The translations under genes were made by a program, and so were the position numbers. A stretch of DNA of 64,000 nucleotides from Methanothermobacter sp. MT-2 (GTDB taxonomy: Archaea > Methanobacteriota > Methanobacteria > Methanobacteriales > DSM-23052), in assembly GCA_003584625.1 (NCBI GenBank), contig AP017647.1, forward strand, positions 854,603-918,602, written 5' to 3'. Position 1 is the first letter of the stretch. Each line of letters starts with the position of its first letter. The notes beneath the pieces are model-generated. The model was given only the letters and a program-made list of their open reading frames with translations, was not told the DNA's origin and searched no databases. Below, one piece after another: positions 29,275-39,476 of the stretch.

Positions 29275-30874
29275 CAAATCGTTGTTCTTCAACATTAAAC
29301 ATGCCCCTGTCACTTATACGCAACTGTGGAATCACAAGCAATGATAAAAATGACATTGTCATAAAAGGTTTAGATAGTTTTGATCCCATATCACATACAA
29401 ATTCGTTAAGTTGTCTAGCTTTACAGGCTAATATGTTCACCCGTTCATGTGACATGAGCCCTGCAACTGGCAATCTAAGATACATATATTCATCAGGGTT
29501 TACTGCTACGAGTCCACCCCCTCCTTTTCTGATGATATTAACAGCTTCCATCATATGATCTGTGGAGCTGCCGACAACTATCAGGTTATGTGAATCATGG
29601 GCGACTGTTGAGGCAATTGCACCATCTTGTATACCGAAACCTTCAACAAAACCGTTTCCTATGTTTCCATGACCATATCTGTCGATAACTGACACTTTCA
29701 GGATGTCATCATCTGGTAGTGGTTGGACTATCCCATCAACTATGGGAAGTTCATGTGCAGACTCTAAACTTATAATTTGCCCCTCAGATATTTTCATAAC
29801 CCTTACTAATGCTTCACGGCCCCTAGCTTGTATTTCCAATTTGGATGATTCAAACTCATCTATAGTTAGTTTCCCCTTTAGTGGGATTCTCCTCTTTCCC
29901 TTTATCTTGAATAATCCTTCACCGTCCTTTGCCACGAGTTCACCATCAATAAATACCTTCTTCACTGTGAAATTTTTCAAATTATCAACTAAGATAATAT
30001 CAGCGCTTCTTCCAGGGGCTATGGCACCAATATCCAAGGAATAGTGACTTGCAGGGTTTATTGTGACCATCTGAACGGCTTCCACTTCATCAATACCATA
30101 TTCCACTGCTTTCCTTAAAATTGAGTTCATATGGCCTTCAATAAGGTCCTCTGGCTCCACATCATCAGATACTAGGAAGTCTCCACCAACATTGGCAAGT
30201 TCTTTAAGATTCTTTGCAGAGGAACCCTCTCTTATCATGATCTTAATCCCTAGTTCCCTTTTTTCTCGGGCTTCGTCCGCGTATACACATTCATGGTCGG
30301 TTGATATCCCCTTTTCAACATATTTACAAAGTTCATCCCCTGATAATAAGGGTGCATGGCCATCTACTGGTTTACGCGCCTTTTTCGCAGCTTTTATCTT
30401 TTTGATAACTTCTGGTTCCTCTGAGATCACACCTGGAAAGTTCATCATTTCGCCCAAGGCTACTATTTCATCTCTTTCAAGCAATGCTTTTATTTCATTG
30501 ACTCCTAGCTTCGCACCTGCCGTTTCGAATTCTGTTGCGGGTACGCATGAAGGTGCTGTGAAAAAGAATTTTAGTGGGACGCTCTTTGAATCTTCTATCA
30601 TGAAATTTATCCCTTCAAGTCCCATTACATTGGCTATTTCATGGGGGTCGCTTATCACTGCTGTGGTTCCATGGGGTATGGTGGCTTCTGCAAAGGATGA
30701 TGGTGTCATAAGTGAACTTTCGATGTGCGCGTGGGAATCGATGAAACCTGGGAGTAGGACCCCCTCGAAATTTCCCTGTATTTTCCTTACAATTTTTATT
30801 ATACCATTTTCTATGATGATTTCAGCGGGATATATGTCTCCCGTGAAAACATTTAGTATATTCCCCTTTAACAA
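29252..30874 (-). CDS. ade: Adenine deaminase
   Basis: 540-residue amidohydrolase converting adenine to hypoxanthine in purine salvage. Metal-site motif GFIDSHAHIESSLMTP near residue 50, then GHAPLLSG and the aspartate-containing SDDVEPEDL; the C-terminal adenine-deaminase domain includes TVAHDSHNLIVVG. I favour TTG 30874, which follows AAGTGATAATA and starts LKGNILNVFTG as in relatives. A longer ATG at 30907 would overlap the upstream gene by 28 bp. It is the last gene of the aIF5A-speB-TIGR00300-ade run. Confidence 0.9.
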   Translation of the reverse strand: MLKGNILNVFTGDIYPAEIIIENGIIKIVRKIQGNFEGVLLPGFIDSHAHIESSLMTPSSFAEATIPHGTTAVISDPHEIANVMGLEGINFMIEDSKSVPLKFFFTAPSCVPATEFETAGAKLGVNEIKALLERDEIVALGEMMNFPGVISEEPEVIKKIKAAKKARKPVDGHAPLLSGDELCKYVEKGISTDHECVYADEAREKRELGIKIMIREGSSAKNLKELANVGGDFLVSDDVEPEDLIEGHMNSILRKAVEYGIDEVEAVQMVTINPASHYSLDIGAIAPGRSADIILVDNLKNFTVKKVFIDGELVAKDGEGLFKIKGKRRIPLKGKLTIDEFESSKLEIQARGREALVRVMKISEGQIISLESAHELPIVDGIVQPLPDDDILKVSVIDRYGHGNIGNGFVEGFGIQDGAIASTVAHDSHNLIVVGSSTDHMMEAVNIIRKGGGGLVAVNPDEYMYLRLPVAGLMSHERVNILACKARQLNEFVCDMGSKLSKPFMTMSFLSLLVIPQLRISDRGMFNVEEQRFVNPLLDF

Positions 30875-30879
30875 TATTA

Positions 30880-32103
30880 TCACTTGTTCTTTTTGATTTC
30901 CTCCCATAGTATGGGTAGGAATGCTCCCACGTCTGTTACAACACCAACGACTTGGGAGCTGCCACGATCAGCGAGTTTTGTTACTGTGGCAGGGTTTATA
31001 TCTACGCATATGCTTTTGACATGGGATGGTAGGAGGTTTCCAACGGCTATTGAATGGAGCATGGTGGCTATCATCAATACCATGTCAACTTCTCTAATGT
31101 AGCGTCTCATTTCATTCTGGGCTTCCACAACATCTGTTATAACATCTGGGAGTGGTCCGTCGTCTCTTATGGATCCAGCTAATACAAATGGGATGTTATT
31201 CTTAACACATTCATACATTATACCCTTTTTCAGTACGCCTTTTTTAACCGCTTCTTTTATGGAACCGGCCCTGTTAATTTCATTTATGGCATATATATGA
31301 TGGTGGTGTCCTCTGCTCACTGATTCTCCCGTTTCAATGCAAATGCCGAGGGATGTGCCATAGAGGGCGTTTTCGATGTCATGGGTTGCAATGGCATTAC
31401 CTGCTAATAGTACGTCAATGAAACCTTCACGTATCATCTCGGCGATTATAGGGGCAGATCCTGTGTGTACAATGGCGGGTCCTGCTACAAGGGCTATTTT
31501 ACCCCCATTTTTCTTCACGTTTATGATTTCAGAGGCTATCCTTTTTATGGTGGTGATTAGGGGTTTTTCTGATGAAACAGCACTCCCCATGAATTCAAAG
31601 ATGCCTTTTTTTCCACGGGGCCTTTCTGGTGGGGAGACTTTTATACCTTCCCTTCCAACGACTACTAGGTCTCCCTTTTTTATTTCTCCGATTGGTTTAC
31701 ACTTCGCAGTTTTTGTCTTGGGGTCTACTGTTATCATGCAATCCATTTCGATGTTCTGGACTTCCCTCCATTCCCCTTTATAGAAGATGTAGGTGGGATG
31801 ATTTGTTGTGGAGTAAAAACCAGAAGGTAATACTTTATCTTTTTCAGCTGCCTGGAGTTCCACTTCTTTTATCTCGGCTATGGACGCGCCTATTTCGCTT
31901 AATTCATCGAGTATTTCATTTAAATGTGAGGGTGTCTTTGCTGATACAAGTATCCTAGCATAACTGGGATCTGTTTTGCGTTTACCCACCTCAAATTCAA
32001 GTATTTTGAAATCTCCACCCATGTCCATTATTATGTCAAGGGCTTTTGGGAGTATTAGACTGTCGATTATATGACCTGAAAGTTCAACTTCTCTTGTATT
32101 CAT
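30880..32103 (-). CDS. TIGR00300 family protein (LOR/SDH domain; archaeal ornithine cyclodeaminase-type)
   Basis: 407 residues. The N-terminal third ([35 protein letters not shown]) matches the LOR/SDH bifunctional conserved region; the C-terminal part carries [23 protein letters not shown] and the [18 protein letters not shown] segment. A methanogen member has been reported as an ornithine cyclodeaminase, which would make proline from ornithine. Position between agmatinase and adenine deaminase is consistent with arginine/ornithine metabolism but not decisive. ATG 32103 follows GGGTG. Confidence 0.7.
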   Translation of the reverse strand: MNTREVELSGHIIDSLILPKALDIIMDMGGDFKILEFEVGKRKTDPSYARILVSAKTPSHLNEILDELSEIGASIAEIKEVELQAAEKDKVLPSGFYSTTNHPTYIFYKGEWREVQNIEMDCMITVDPKTKTAKCKPIGEIKKGDLVVVGREGIKVSPPERPRGKKGIFEFMGSAVSSEKPLITTIKRIASEIINVKKNGGKIALVAGPAIVHTGSAPIIAEMIREGFIDVLLAGNAIATHDIENALYGTSLGICIETGESVSRGHHHHIYAINEINRAGSIKEAVKKGVLKKGIMYECVKNNIPFVLAGSIRDDGPLPDVITDVVEAQNEMRRYIREVDMVLMIATMLHSIAVGNLLPSHVKSICVDINPATVTKLADRGSSQVVGVVTDVGAFLPILWEEIKKNK

Positions 32104-32115
32104 TACAGCACCCTT

Positions 32116-32994
32116 TTATGATTTTAGGGATAGAAGATCGTGGAGGATCTTGGCAGCGTTGATGGAAGTCTGATCGCCTTTACTTGAAGATGCAACTTCC
32201 ACTATATCAACACCGACTAGTTCTTTTTCAGCTATAATTTTGATGAGTTTTTCCATTTGGAATGGTGTGAGGCCACATGGGCTTGGGTTACCCACCATTG
32301 GAGCGTAGGATGGGTCGAGGACGTCGATGTCAATTGTCAGATATATAGGTTTTTTTATGCTTTTGAGTCTACTTGTAAGTTCTTCTGCATTTTCTCGGAT
32401 CATTTGTGGTGTGTAATATTCGATGTTATGTTCTCTAGCAAATCTTGTTTCTTCCTTTGATGCTGATCTAACCCCTATCATGATCATATTCTGAGGTTCG
32501 AGTTCATATACTCTTCTCATTACTGTTGCATGGGAGAATCTCCCATTGTAGTAGTCTCTGAGGTCCATGTGCGCATCGAAATGGATGATAATAGGATTTG
32601 TGTGTTTGAGGGCTTTTATGATTGGATAGGTTATTGTATGTTCTCCTCCGAGTATTAATGGTTTAATGTGTGGTGTCAGCTCGTTTAGGGTGTCTACTAT
32701 CCTCTTTGATGTTTCTTTGAAGTTGCCTGGTGTAACTTCAATATCGCCTAGGTCAAAGTTTGGTATCTCAAGCTCCTTATTAAAGGTTAGATTGTACCTT
32801 TCAAAATTATAGGATGCTTCTCTGATGGCTGAGGGGCCGAATCTGGCTCCCGGCATATAAGTTGCTGTGGAGTCAAAGGGGACGCCAATTACCCCGAAAA
32901 CGTCCCCTTCCCATTTTTGGGATGATAAAAATTCTTTAAGGGGTTCTCTCCTTGAAAAAGCGAATTTTGAGGAATCCTCTAAGTATAGGAGCAT
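32116..32994 (-). CDS. speB: Agmatinase
   Basis: 292-residue ureohydrolase converting agmatine to putrescine and urea. All manganese ligand motifs are present: LGGEHTITYP near residue 115, HFDAHMDLRDYY near 140 and TIDIDVLDPSYAP near 220. ATG 32994 lies 4 bp after the aIF5A stop, so the two are cotranscribed. Together with the divergent arginine decarboxylase gene 500 bp away it completes arginine to putrescine. Confidence 0.93.
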   Translation of the reverse strand: MLLYLEDSSKFAFSRREPLKEFLSSQKWEGDVFGVIGVPFDSTATYMPGARFGPSAIREASYNFERYNLTFNKELEIPNFDLGDIEVTPGNFKETSKRIVDTLNELTPHIKPLILGGEHTITYPIIKALKHTNPIIIHFDAHMDLRDYYNGRFSHATVMRRVYELEPQNMIMIGVRSASKEETRFAREHNIEYYTPQMIRENAEELTSRLKSIKKPIYLTIDIDVLDPSYAPMVGNPSPCGLTPFQMEKLIKIIAEKELVGVDIVEVASSSKGDQTSINAAKILHDLLSLKS

Positions 32995-32998
32995 TTTA

Positions 32999-33388
32999 TC
33001 ATTTGACTCTCATAAGTTTATTTTTACCCATTGTAGTGATGTATTCTACCTCGCTCCCAGCAGACAATTTATCTTTCAAATCTTCTGGGATAGGAGTCTC
33101 GAATGTCTCATAGGTTTCAAGGTCCATTAATTGCACGTCATCACCCATTATAGCCAATACTTGGGCCGTTCTCTTGTCAATTATGGGTATTTCTATCTTA
33201 GCATCAACAGGTTTTACTATGCTCCTCTTCTGGTTGTCAAATATGCCTATCGCCTCGATACGGGCCTTTGCAGAGCCGTGCTTTCCTGGTGATGACGTTG
33301 ATATGTTCATGATCTTTGATGGTTCGTCATCTATGATCACATATTTTCCAACCTTCAAATTTTTGACTTCCACTACCTTCTTTGACAT
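32999..33388 (-). CDS. Translation initiation factor aIF5A
   Basis: 129 residues. N-terminal SH3-like domain with the hypusination loop [12 protein letters not shown] (lysine of KHG modified) and a C-terminal OB fold. It promotes translation through proline-rich stretches and carries deoxyhypusine or hypusine derived from spermidine. ATG 33388 has GGGAGGTTAAAG upstream; the open frame to 33523 overlaps the divergent gene and is rejected. Agmatinase follows after 4 bp, linking polyamine supply to its target. Confidence 0.93.
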   Translation of the reverse strand: MSKKVVEVKNLKVGKYVIIDDEPSKIMNISTSSPGKHGSAKARIEAIGIFDNQKRSIVKPVDAKIEIPIIDKRTAQVLAIMGDDVQLMDLETYETFETPIPEDLKDKLSAGSEVEYITTMGKNKLMRVK

Positions 33389-33460
33389 TGCCTTTAACCT
33401 CCCATAATAAATTATAGAAAAAGCTGGATGAATGGGTTTTATATTATTAGTGTTATCAAC

Positions 33461-33470
33461 CCTATATAAA
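33461..33470 (+). promoter_or_regulatory. TATA box of pdaD
   Basis: CCTATATAAA lies about 45 bp before ATG 33511, giving a predicted start near 33492. It probably drives the seven-gene plus-strand run through gfcR. Confidence 0.5.
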
Positions 33471-33510
33471 AGCTCTCCCCACAATATACCCCCCAGGGCT
33501 AGTGATAAAA

Positions 33511-33954
33511 ATGAAAGTTTCAATTACATCAGGGAAAAGTGAAGGGCCAAGCCGGTTAAACGCCCTTGATAACGCCCTACTAGACGCTGGGATAGGTGAT
33601 GTGAACCTTATAAAAGTTTCAAGCATAATCCCACCTAATACGCGGATAATTAGACTACCCCCACTCGAACCGGGTTCCATGGTGAATTGCGTTCTTTCAC
33701 ACAGCATCTCAGATAATAAAGGTGATATTATATCAGCGGCTATCGCAGTCGCATTATCAGATAACATTGGGTGCGTCGCTGAAAACAGTGGGATAAACAA
33801 GGATCCTAAAATTATAAGAGAGGAGGCCATTTTCATGGTTGAATACATGATGAAAAGACGGGGTGAAAAAATAAAGAACTTAATAGTAGAAGAGATAAAC
33901 CATAAAGTCAAGGAATGTGGTGCTGTAGTAGCAGCTTTAATATACCTAAAATGA
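33511..33954 (+). CDS. pdaD: Pyruvoyl-dependent arginine decarboxylase
   Basis: 147-residue proenzyme that self-cleaves at a Ser-Ser bond to form the pyruvoyl cofactor; the site is in [11 protein letters not shown] near residue 42. The product agmatine is the substrate of the agmatinase at 32994. Conserved segments [13 protein letters not shown] and CVAENSG are present. ATG 33511 follows AGTGATAAAA. It starts the plus-strand run that continues with an NADP phosphatase-type protein 17 bp on. Confidence 0.93.
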   Translation: MKVSITSGKSEGPSRLNALDNALLDAGIGDVNLIKVSSIIPPNTRIIRLPPLEPGSMVNCVLSHSISDNKGDIISAAIAVALSDNIGCVAENSGINKDPKIIREEAIFMVEYMMKRRGEKIKNLIVEEINHKVKECGAVVAALIYLK

Positions 33955-33971
33955 TCCTGGGTGTCATGAGA

Positions 33972-34817
33972 ATGAAAAAATCTGACATTTACTATTGGAG
34001 GAGCATCGCGATCAAAATGGCTGAAAAGGTGCAAAAGGCCATATCACCCCTAGTTGGTAAAGAAGAAGCTGGTGAAATAATAAAAATGGGCGCTGATGGG
34101 ACGCCGACAAAATTAATAGATCTTGTGGCCGAGGACGAGACCATAAATGTGCTGGAGAATACAGGAAGACCCGCCACATTAATCAGTGAAGAGATAGGAT
34201 ACCTCAAGATAGGTCAACAAGAAGGTTCAGAGCCTAGGATAATATTCGTTGTTGACCCCCTAGATGGTACGACAAACGCTATCAAAAATATACCATTCTA
34301 TGGCATATCCATTGCAATTGCAGAATATCATCCAGGGGATGTTCTACCATCACTAGCAGATGTTAAAATGGGATTCGTTAAAAATTTCGCCACAGACGAC
34401 ATCTATGAGGCCCTAAAAGGGCGTGGAGCATTCTTAAACAATGAGAGGATAAAACCATCCAAACAAGAGGCAATAGAGGAATCTTCCATGGGCGCCTTCA
34501 TATATGGTACCAAATTCCCCAAAATAGATAACATATGTCGTATCATCCGTAGGATGCGAATCCTAGGCTCAGTAGCATTAGAACTCTCATATGTTGCCAA
34601 TGGTTCATATGATGCATTCATGGACCTGCGAGGCAATCTAAGGATAGTTGACATAGCCGCCTCAAAGTTAATAGTTGAAGAAGCCGGGGGCATAGTCACC
34701 AATGAGAAGGGAGAACCCATAGATGGTCTTCTAAATGTTAAGGAGCGCACTTCACTTATAGCAGCTGGTAACAAGCGCTTACACCATGAAATAATGAAGA
34801 CATTGGAGGTTATCTAA
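33972..34817 (+). CDS. Inositol monophosphatase-family phosphatase (probable NADP phosphatase/FBPase)
   Basis: 281-residue metal-dependent phosphatase. Motifs: ISEEIGYL near residue 78, VDPLDGTTNAIKNIPFYGISIA near 95 and IVDIAASKLIVEEAGG near 230. Archaeal members act on fructose 1,6-bisphosphate, inositol phosphate or NADP. The gene overlaps NAD kinase by 1 bp, and in M. jannaschii the same pair is fused as a bifunctional NADP phosphatase/NAD kinase (MJ0917), so NADP phosphatase is likely one activity. ATG 33972 has GGGTG 8 bp upstream; ATG 33966 is too close to the site. Confidence 0.85.
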   Translation: MKKSDIYYWRSIAIKMAEKVQKAISPLVGKEEAGEIIKMGADGTPTKLIDLVAEDETINVLENTGRPATLISEEIGYLKIGQQEGSEPRIIFVVDPLDGTTNAIKNIPFYGISIAIAEYHPGDVLPSLADVKMGFVKNFATDDIYEALKGRGAFLNNERIKPSKQEAIEESSMGAFIYGTKFPKIDNICRIIRRMRILGSVALELSYVANGSYDAFMDLRGNLRIVDIAASKLIVEEAGGIVTNEKGEPIDGLLNVKERTSLIAAGNKRLHHEIMKTLEVI

Positions 34818-35665
34818 TGCGCATGGGTGTTGTGGCGCGCCTAGACATTCCCAAGGCCATTAAAATGGCAGAGAAAGTAATCGAATTTCTAATAGAAAAT
34901 GGTGTTGAAGTCTCCATTGACACTTCACTAGCAGAGAAAATCCCAGAATTCAAAGACTTGGCAAAAGAATTAAAGGATATGGATGTTGACATCATATTAA
35001 CAATTGGAGGGGATGGGACAATACTACGCGCCCAAAGTTTCATAGATGGGAAGAAAATACCACTACTTGGGATAAACATGGGTACAGTCGGATTTCTAAC
35101 AGAGATAGACCCCAAGAGCGTGTTCTCAGACCTCAAAGAGGTTTTGAAAGGACGTTATACAATCGAGGAGCGCACACGATTAGATGTCTATCACCATGAT
35201 AAGTTACCATCAGCCCTCAACGAAGTTGTTATGATGACAAGAGAACCTGCAAAAATGTTACACATCCAAATACTAGTCGACAACGAAGTCGTTGAAGAAT
35301 TAAGGGCTGATGGGATAATAGTAGCCACTCCAAGCGGCTCCACAGCATACTCCATGTCAGCCGGCGGCCCCATTGTCGACCCAAGAGTAGAAGCATTCCT
35401 AATAGTCCCAATATGCCCCTTCAAATTAAGTGCAAGGCCCCTAGTAGTATCTGATGAAAGCAAAATAAAAATAAGACTATTAAAAAAGGGTAAAAAGGCA
35501 GTGGCAGTTGTAGACGGCCAATTCAAAGAAGAGATAAACTACATGGAAGAACTAGTCTTCCAAAAATCAGAAAACAGAGCATACTTTGTAAGACTAACCA
35601 AGAATTTTTACAAGAAAGTTAGGGAAAAACTAATCGAAGGTGGCATAAAACCCAACAAAGAATAG
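34817..35665 (+). CDS. nadK: NAD kinase
   Basis: 282 residues. The GGDGT motif (LTIGGDGTILRAQS) is near residue 58, with NMGTVGFLTE near 85 and the TPSGSTAYSMSAGGPIV block near 168. It phosphorylates NAD to NADP with ATP or polyphosphate. The ATG shares one base with the stop of the upstream phosphatase, so relative expression of these opposing activities is coupled. cfbE follows 17 bp downstream. Confidence 0.92.
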   Translation: MRMGVVARLDIPKAIKMAEKVIEFLIENGVEVSIDTSLAEKIPEFKDLAKELKDMDVDIILTIGGDGTILRAQSFIDGKKIPLLGINMGTVGFLTEIDPKSVFSDLKEVLKGRYTIEERTRLDVYHHDKLPSALNEVVMMTREPAKMLHIQILVDNEVVEELRADGIIVATPSGSTAYSMSAGGPIVDPRVEAFLIVPICPFKLSARPLVVSDESKIKIRLLKKGKKAVAVVDGQFKEEINYMEELVFQKSENRAYFVRLTKNFYKKVREKLIEGGIKPNKE

Positions 35666-35682
35666 TCCAAGGGTGCATTATA

Positions 35683-37011
35683 ATGGAAGCACTCGTAGTG
35701 GATCTCACCCACGGTGGCATCACCATCGCACTCGAACTCAAAAAACAATTTAACCAAGTGCTGGCCTGGGACATCTACAACAGCCTAGATCAAAAAAAGA
35801 AGAAACTTCTAGAAGAAAATGGCATCAAACTCGTTGACAAAATCCCAAAATCAGATAACCTGAAGATAATAGCACCCATACACTGCCCCCTCAACCTAAA
35901 AATTGACTACACACACCATGAAATGGTAAAAATCCTATTATCAGATGATGAAAGACTGGCCAAAACACCCATAATAGAAGTTACAGGGGTTAAAGGCAAA
36001 ACAAGTGTTGTATGGATGCTTAAAGAGATCCTGAAACCAAAAAAGCCGCTTACACTCAGCAGCCTAGGAGTTTTTCTATCCTCAGAAAAGGGTGATGAAA
36101 AACTTAAAGAAGACATCAGCATAACACCCGCCAGCATAATAGAAGCCGTGAAACTTGCCAATGGCCGAAACTACCAAACATGCATATTCGAATCTTCACT
36201 AGGAGGAACAGGTCTTGCAGATGTTGGAATACTAACCAACATAGTAGAAGACTACAATATACAAGGGGGTAGAGAAAAAGCAAGCACAGCCAAAACCCAG
36301 ATATTCAAGAGTAAAATCACCTGCTGTGAACATACAGCCTACAAAAAATACTATAACTCATTTAAAAATGTGAACACATTCTCCCTAACAGAAAATGATG
36401 CTAATCTCCACCCACATGATATAAACTACGGTCTTGAGAAAACTAACCTAAAAGTACATGTGAAAAACCTCAAAACAGTAACAGGCAAAATATATGACAT
36501 GAAATTTCCCATTGAAAGTTTCGCCCCAGCCCCACATTACCTACTCAACCTACTAGCAGCAATAGCAGGCGCCCTAACCCTCGATACCAATATAAACTTG
36601 ATAAAAGAAGGGCTTAGAAACTTCAAAGGTGTTAAGGGTAGGAGTTCCCGGCGCCACATTGGAGAAAAGATAATAATAGAAGAGATAAACCCGGGTATAA
36701 ATTCAGAGGCGATAAAATACACCCTAAAGATGGTGGAGAACATCAAGGACCCTATAATAATACTAGGAGGAGACTATGGGGTCACCTGCGAAGAAATAGA
36801 TGAAAATAAAACCGCCAGTATACTTAAAAATTTTACAAAGGAAATTATATTAACCGGAGAACTAGGAAAAAACATCCGAAAAAAACTCGGCAAAAAAACA
36901 ATTCCATATATTAAAAATAGAGAGGATGCGCTAAGACATGCGCTTTCAACCACCAAAAAGCATATCATACTAATTTACCGCTCAGAATATTCTAAACTCC
37001 AAGAAAGATAA
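35683..37011 (+). CDS. cfbE: Coenzyme F430 synthetase, Mur-ligase family
   Basis: 442-residue ATP-dependent ligase-type enzyme catalysing the last step of F430 formation, closing the carbocyclic six-membered ring on 15,17(3)-seco-F430-17(3)-acid. The P-loop EVTGVKGKTSVVWML is near residue 100, the Mur central-domain acid block is TCIFESSLGGTG near 165, and the C-terminal ligase domain carries GVKGRSSRRHIGEKIIIEE. Lack of any other Mur gene nearby and adjacency to hemC support CfbE. ATG 35683 follows GGGTG. Confidence 0.88.
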   Translation: MEALVVDLTHGGITIALELKKQFNQVLAWDIYNSLDQKKKKLLEENGIKLVDKIPKSDNLKIIAPIHCPLNLKIDYTHHEMVKILLSDDERLAKTPIIEVTGVKGKTSVVWMLKEILKPKKPLTLSSLGVFLSSEKGDEKLKEDISITPASIIEAVKLANGRNYQTCIFESSLGGTGLADVGILTNIVEDYNIQGGREKASTAKTQIFKSKITCCEHTAYKKYYNSFKNVNTFSLTENDANLHPHDINYGLEKTNLKVHVKNLKTVTGKIYDMKFPIESFAPAPHYLLNLLAAIAGALTLDTNINLIKEGLRNFKGVKGRSSRRHIGEKIIIEEINPGINSEAIKYTLKMVENIKDPIIILGGDYGVTCEEIDENKTASILKNFTKEIILTGELGKNIRKKLGKKTIPYIKNREDALRHALSTTKKHIILIYRSEYSKLQER

Positions 37012-37026
37012 AAAGGGAGGATAATC

Positions 37027-37896
37027 TTGAAAGTAGGGACAAGAGGAAGCCGACTCGCACTCATACAAACAGATGATATCATAACCAAACTTTCAAATAT
37101 AAAACCCATCCAAATAAAAAAGATCATAATAAAAACAAGTGGCGACAAAATAAAAAATTCACAATTATATAAAATCGACAGAAAAGGAATATTCACAAGA
37201 GAACTAGACAAAGCAGTGCTAGAAGAAAAAGTGGACTTCGCAGTCCACAGCCTAAAAGACGTTCCAACAGAACTAAACGAAGACTTAACAATAGCAGCAG
37301 TCCCCAAAAGGGAATCACCACACGAAGTCCTAGTATCAAAATTAGACTGGGACGAACTACCAGCCAACTCAAAAATAGGCACCAGCAGCCTCCGAAGAGA
37401 AGCCTTCTGCAAACACCATAAAAAAGAATTCAAACTAGAACCCCTACGCGGAAACATAGACACCAGAATAAAAAAGGTCAGAGAAGGGGAAATAGACGCC
37501 ACTATAATGGCAGAAGCCGGATTAAAACGCCTAGGACTAGAAGAAAACATTAAAAGGAGATTCCCCCTCAAATATATAACTCCACCCGCCGGTCAAGGAG
37601 CCCTAGCAATCATAACAAGAAAAGACAACCCACACCTCAACCTAATAAAAAAACTAAACCACTATAAGTCATTGCAAGAAGTTAAAGCCGAAAAAACTGT
37701 CCTCAAAGAATTAGGAGTTGGCTGCCAATGGCCCCTAGGTGTTGTGGCCCAAACAAAAGGTAAAAAACTATGCTTATATAGTATCCTTTTATCAAGGGAA
37801 GGTGATATATTATCCCAGATAACCTTAAATGGTCCGATCAATAAAGCCCAAGAGTTGGGTAAAAGAGTTGCGAATAAAATGGAGGATTACATTTGA
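37027..37896 (+). CDS. hemC: Porphobilinogen deaminase (hydroxymethylbilane synthase)
   Basis: 289 residues. Polymerises four porphobilinogens on a dipyrromethane cofactor bound to the cysteine of GVGCQWPLG near residue 233. Other motifs: GTRGSRLALIQTDD at the N-terminus, DFAVHSLKDVPTEL near 75, GTSSLRREAF near 120 and PAGQGALAI near 190. The start is TTG 37027 after AAGGGAGGATAATC, a strong site that decides the start. Supplies tetrapyrrole precursors for F430 and corrinoids, fitting the cfbE neighbour. Confidence 0.93.
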   Translation: MKVGTRGSRLALIQTDDIITKLSNIKPIQIKKIIIKTSGDKIKNSQLYKIDRKGIFTRELDKAVLEEKVDFAVHSLKDVPTELNEDLTIAAVPKRESPHEVLVSKLDWDELPANSKIGTSSLRREAFCKHHKKEFKLEPLRGNIDTRIKKVREGEIDATIMAEAGLKRLGLEENIKRRFPLKYITPPAGQGALAIITRKDNPHLNLIKKLNHYKSLQEVKAEKTVLKELGVGCQWPLGVVAQTKGKKLCLYSILLSREGDILSQITLNGPINKAQELGKRVANKMEDYI

Positions 37897-38849
37897 GAAA
37901 GGTAAATGTAGGAGTAATCGGCGTAGGAGCAATGGGTTACAATCATGCAAGAGTCTATCATCGCCTTAAAAACGCCAATCTTATAGCAGTAGCTGATATA
38001 ATGGAGAAAACGTTGCAGAAAACTTCAAAAAAATATGGCGTCCGTGGTTACCTAGAATATAATAACCTACTCAAAATACCGGAGATAGAAGCTGTAAGCA
38101 TCTGCGTCCCCACAACAAAACACTACAATGTGGTCATGGATGCGATAGAACATGGAAAACACGTACTCGTGGAAAAACCCATCGCATTCACACTAAAAGA
38201 AGCCAAGGATATGGTGAAAGCCGCCCAAGAAAAAGGGGTGAAACTCGCCACAGGACACGTTGAAAGATTCAACCCAGCCGTGAAAAAAGCAAAAGAGCTC
38301 ATAGAAAATGATGTTATCGGTGACGTGGTATCAGCATCCGCAAAGAGAGTTGGACCATTCCCACCAAGGATAAAAGATGTTGGCGTGACAATAGACCTCG
38401 CCATACATGACCTAGATGTGATGCATTACTTATTCGACGAACCAGTAACCGAAATCTACGCCACCATGGGAAGCATACTCGAAAAATCCCAATTCGAAGA
38501 TCATGCAGAGATAATGGCAAAATTTGAAAGTGGAATAACAGGCATGCTAGAAGCTAACTGGTTAACCCCCTATAAAAGGAGGAAACTAGCAATCACAGGC
38601 ACCGACGGGATAATAAACATAGATTACATAGATCAAAGCATAGATGTTTATGGTAAATTTGCCCAGGACGTGGAAATAGAACATGAAGAACCATTAAAAA
38701 ATGAGATAAAATCATTCCTCATGGCAATCATAAACGATAAAAAACCAGAAATAACAGGAGAAGATGGAATATATGCTCTTAGAACAGCCCTCGCAGCTAT
38801 AAAATCGGCGAAGGAACATCGCCCCATAACATTAAATGGGGATTTATAA
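37893..38849 (+). CDS. Gfo/Idh/MocA family oxidoreductase
   Basis: 318-residue NAD(P)-dependent sugar dehydrogenase-type protein: Rossmann motif [19 protein letters not shown], dinucleotide EKP motif (VLVEKPIAF near residue 92) and the C-terminal catalytic [13 protein letters not shown]. Methanococcal relatives oxidise the 3-position of UDP-GlcNAc for glycan synthesis; substrate is not certain here. The start is TTG 37893, overlapping the hemC stop (TTGA). Confidence 0.85.
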   Translation: MRKVNVGVIGVGAMGYNHARVYHRLKNANLIAVADIMEKTLQKTSKKYGVRGYLEYNNLLKIPEIEAVSICVPTTKHYNVVMDAIEHGKHVLVEKPIAFTLKEAKDMVKAAQEKGVKLATGHVERFNPAVKKAKELIENDVIGDVVSASAKRVGPFPPRIKDVGVTIDLAIHDLDVMHYLFDEPVTEIYATMGSILEKSQFEDHAEIMAKFESGITGMLEANWLTPYKRRKLAITGTDGIINIDYIDQSIDVYGKFAQDVEIEHEEPLKNEIKSFLMAIINDKKPEITGEDGIYALRTALAAIKSAKEHRPITLNGDL

Positions 38850-38860
38850 GGTGTGGAAAA

Positions 38861-39466
38861 ATGACTGAAAAACTTATAAAAAAAGCTCAAAAGCTCCGAG
38901 AGAGAGGTTTCACCACAGGAGAAATTGCAGATGAACTCAACGTCTCAAAAGACACAGCAAGATGGTTAACCCTCCAAACAAGTGTTAAATCCATAAAAAA
39001 GGCCCCATTAGATTTCGCTATAAACTGGGAAAGCCTTGGTGGGAGCTCCACTCGCATGAGACATGTTTCAGCTGCCATGGCAGACATGGCACTAGAATAC
39101 GGTAAGATAGATGTAGTACTCGGGATCGCGATTAGTGGCATACCATTCGCCACCCTCATGGCCGATGAAATAGCCTCAAAGATGAAAAAAGACATATCAC
39201 TAGCAGTTTTCCACCCAAGAAAACATAGGAAGGGTGAAGATGCTCAAGGAGCTATAAGTAGCAATTTTGCAAAGGTTAAAAATAGGAAGGTTCTAATAGT
39301 AGATGACGTGATAACAAGTGGAAGAACCATAAAAGAAGCCGTAACAGTGTTAAAAAGTCAAAAGGCAACTCCAATCGTGGTAACTGTACTTATAGACAAG
39401 AAAGGTATTTCAAAAGTTGATAACGTTCCCGTAGCATCGCTAATAAAAGTAAAAAGGCTAGGATAA
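38861..39466 (+). CDS. gfcR: GfcR-type PRTase transcriptional regulator
   Basis: 201 residues: an N-terminal HTH ([23 protein letters not shown], residues 18-40) fused to a phosphoribosyltransferase-like domain with the PRPP loop [17 protein letters not shown] near residue 145. The family regulates sugar metabolism in haloarchaea and resembles PyrE and PurR-type regulators; its ligand may be a phosphorylated sugar or PRPP. ATG 38861 follows GGTGTGG. Last gene of the plus-strand run; targets unknown. Confidence 0.82.
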   Translation: MTEKLIKKAQKLRERGFTTGEIADELNVSKDTARWLTLQTSVKSIKKAPLDFAINWESLGGSSTRMRHVSAAMADMALEYGKIDVVLGIAISGIPFATLMADEIASKMKKDISLAVFHPRKHRKGEDAQGAISSNFAKVKNRKVLIVDDVITSGRTIKEAVTVLKSQKATPIVVTVLIDKKGISKVDNVPVASLIKVKRLG

Positions 39467-39476
39467 AAGAAAACTT

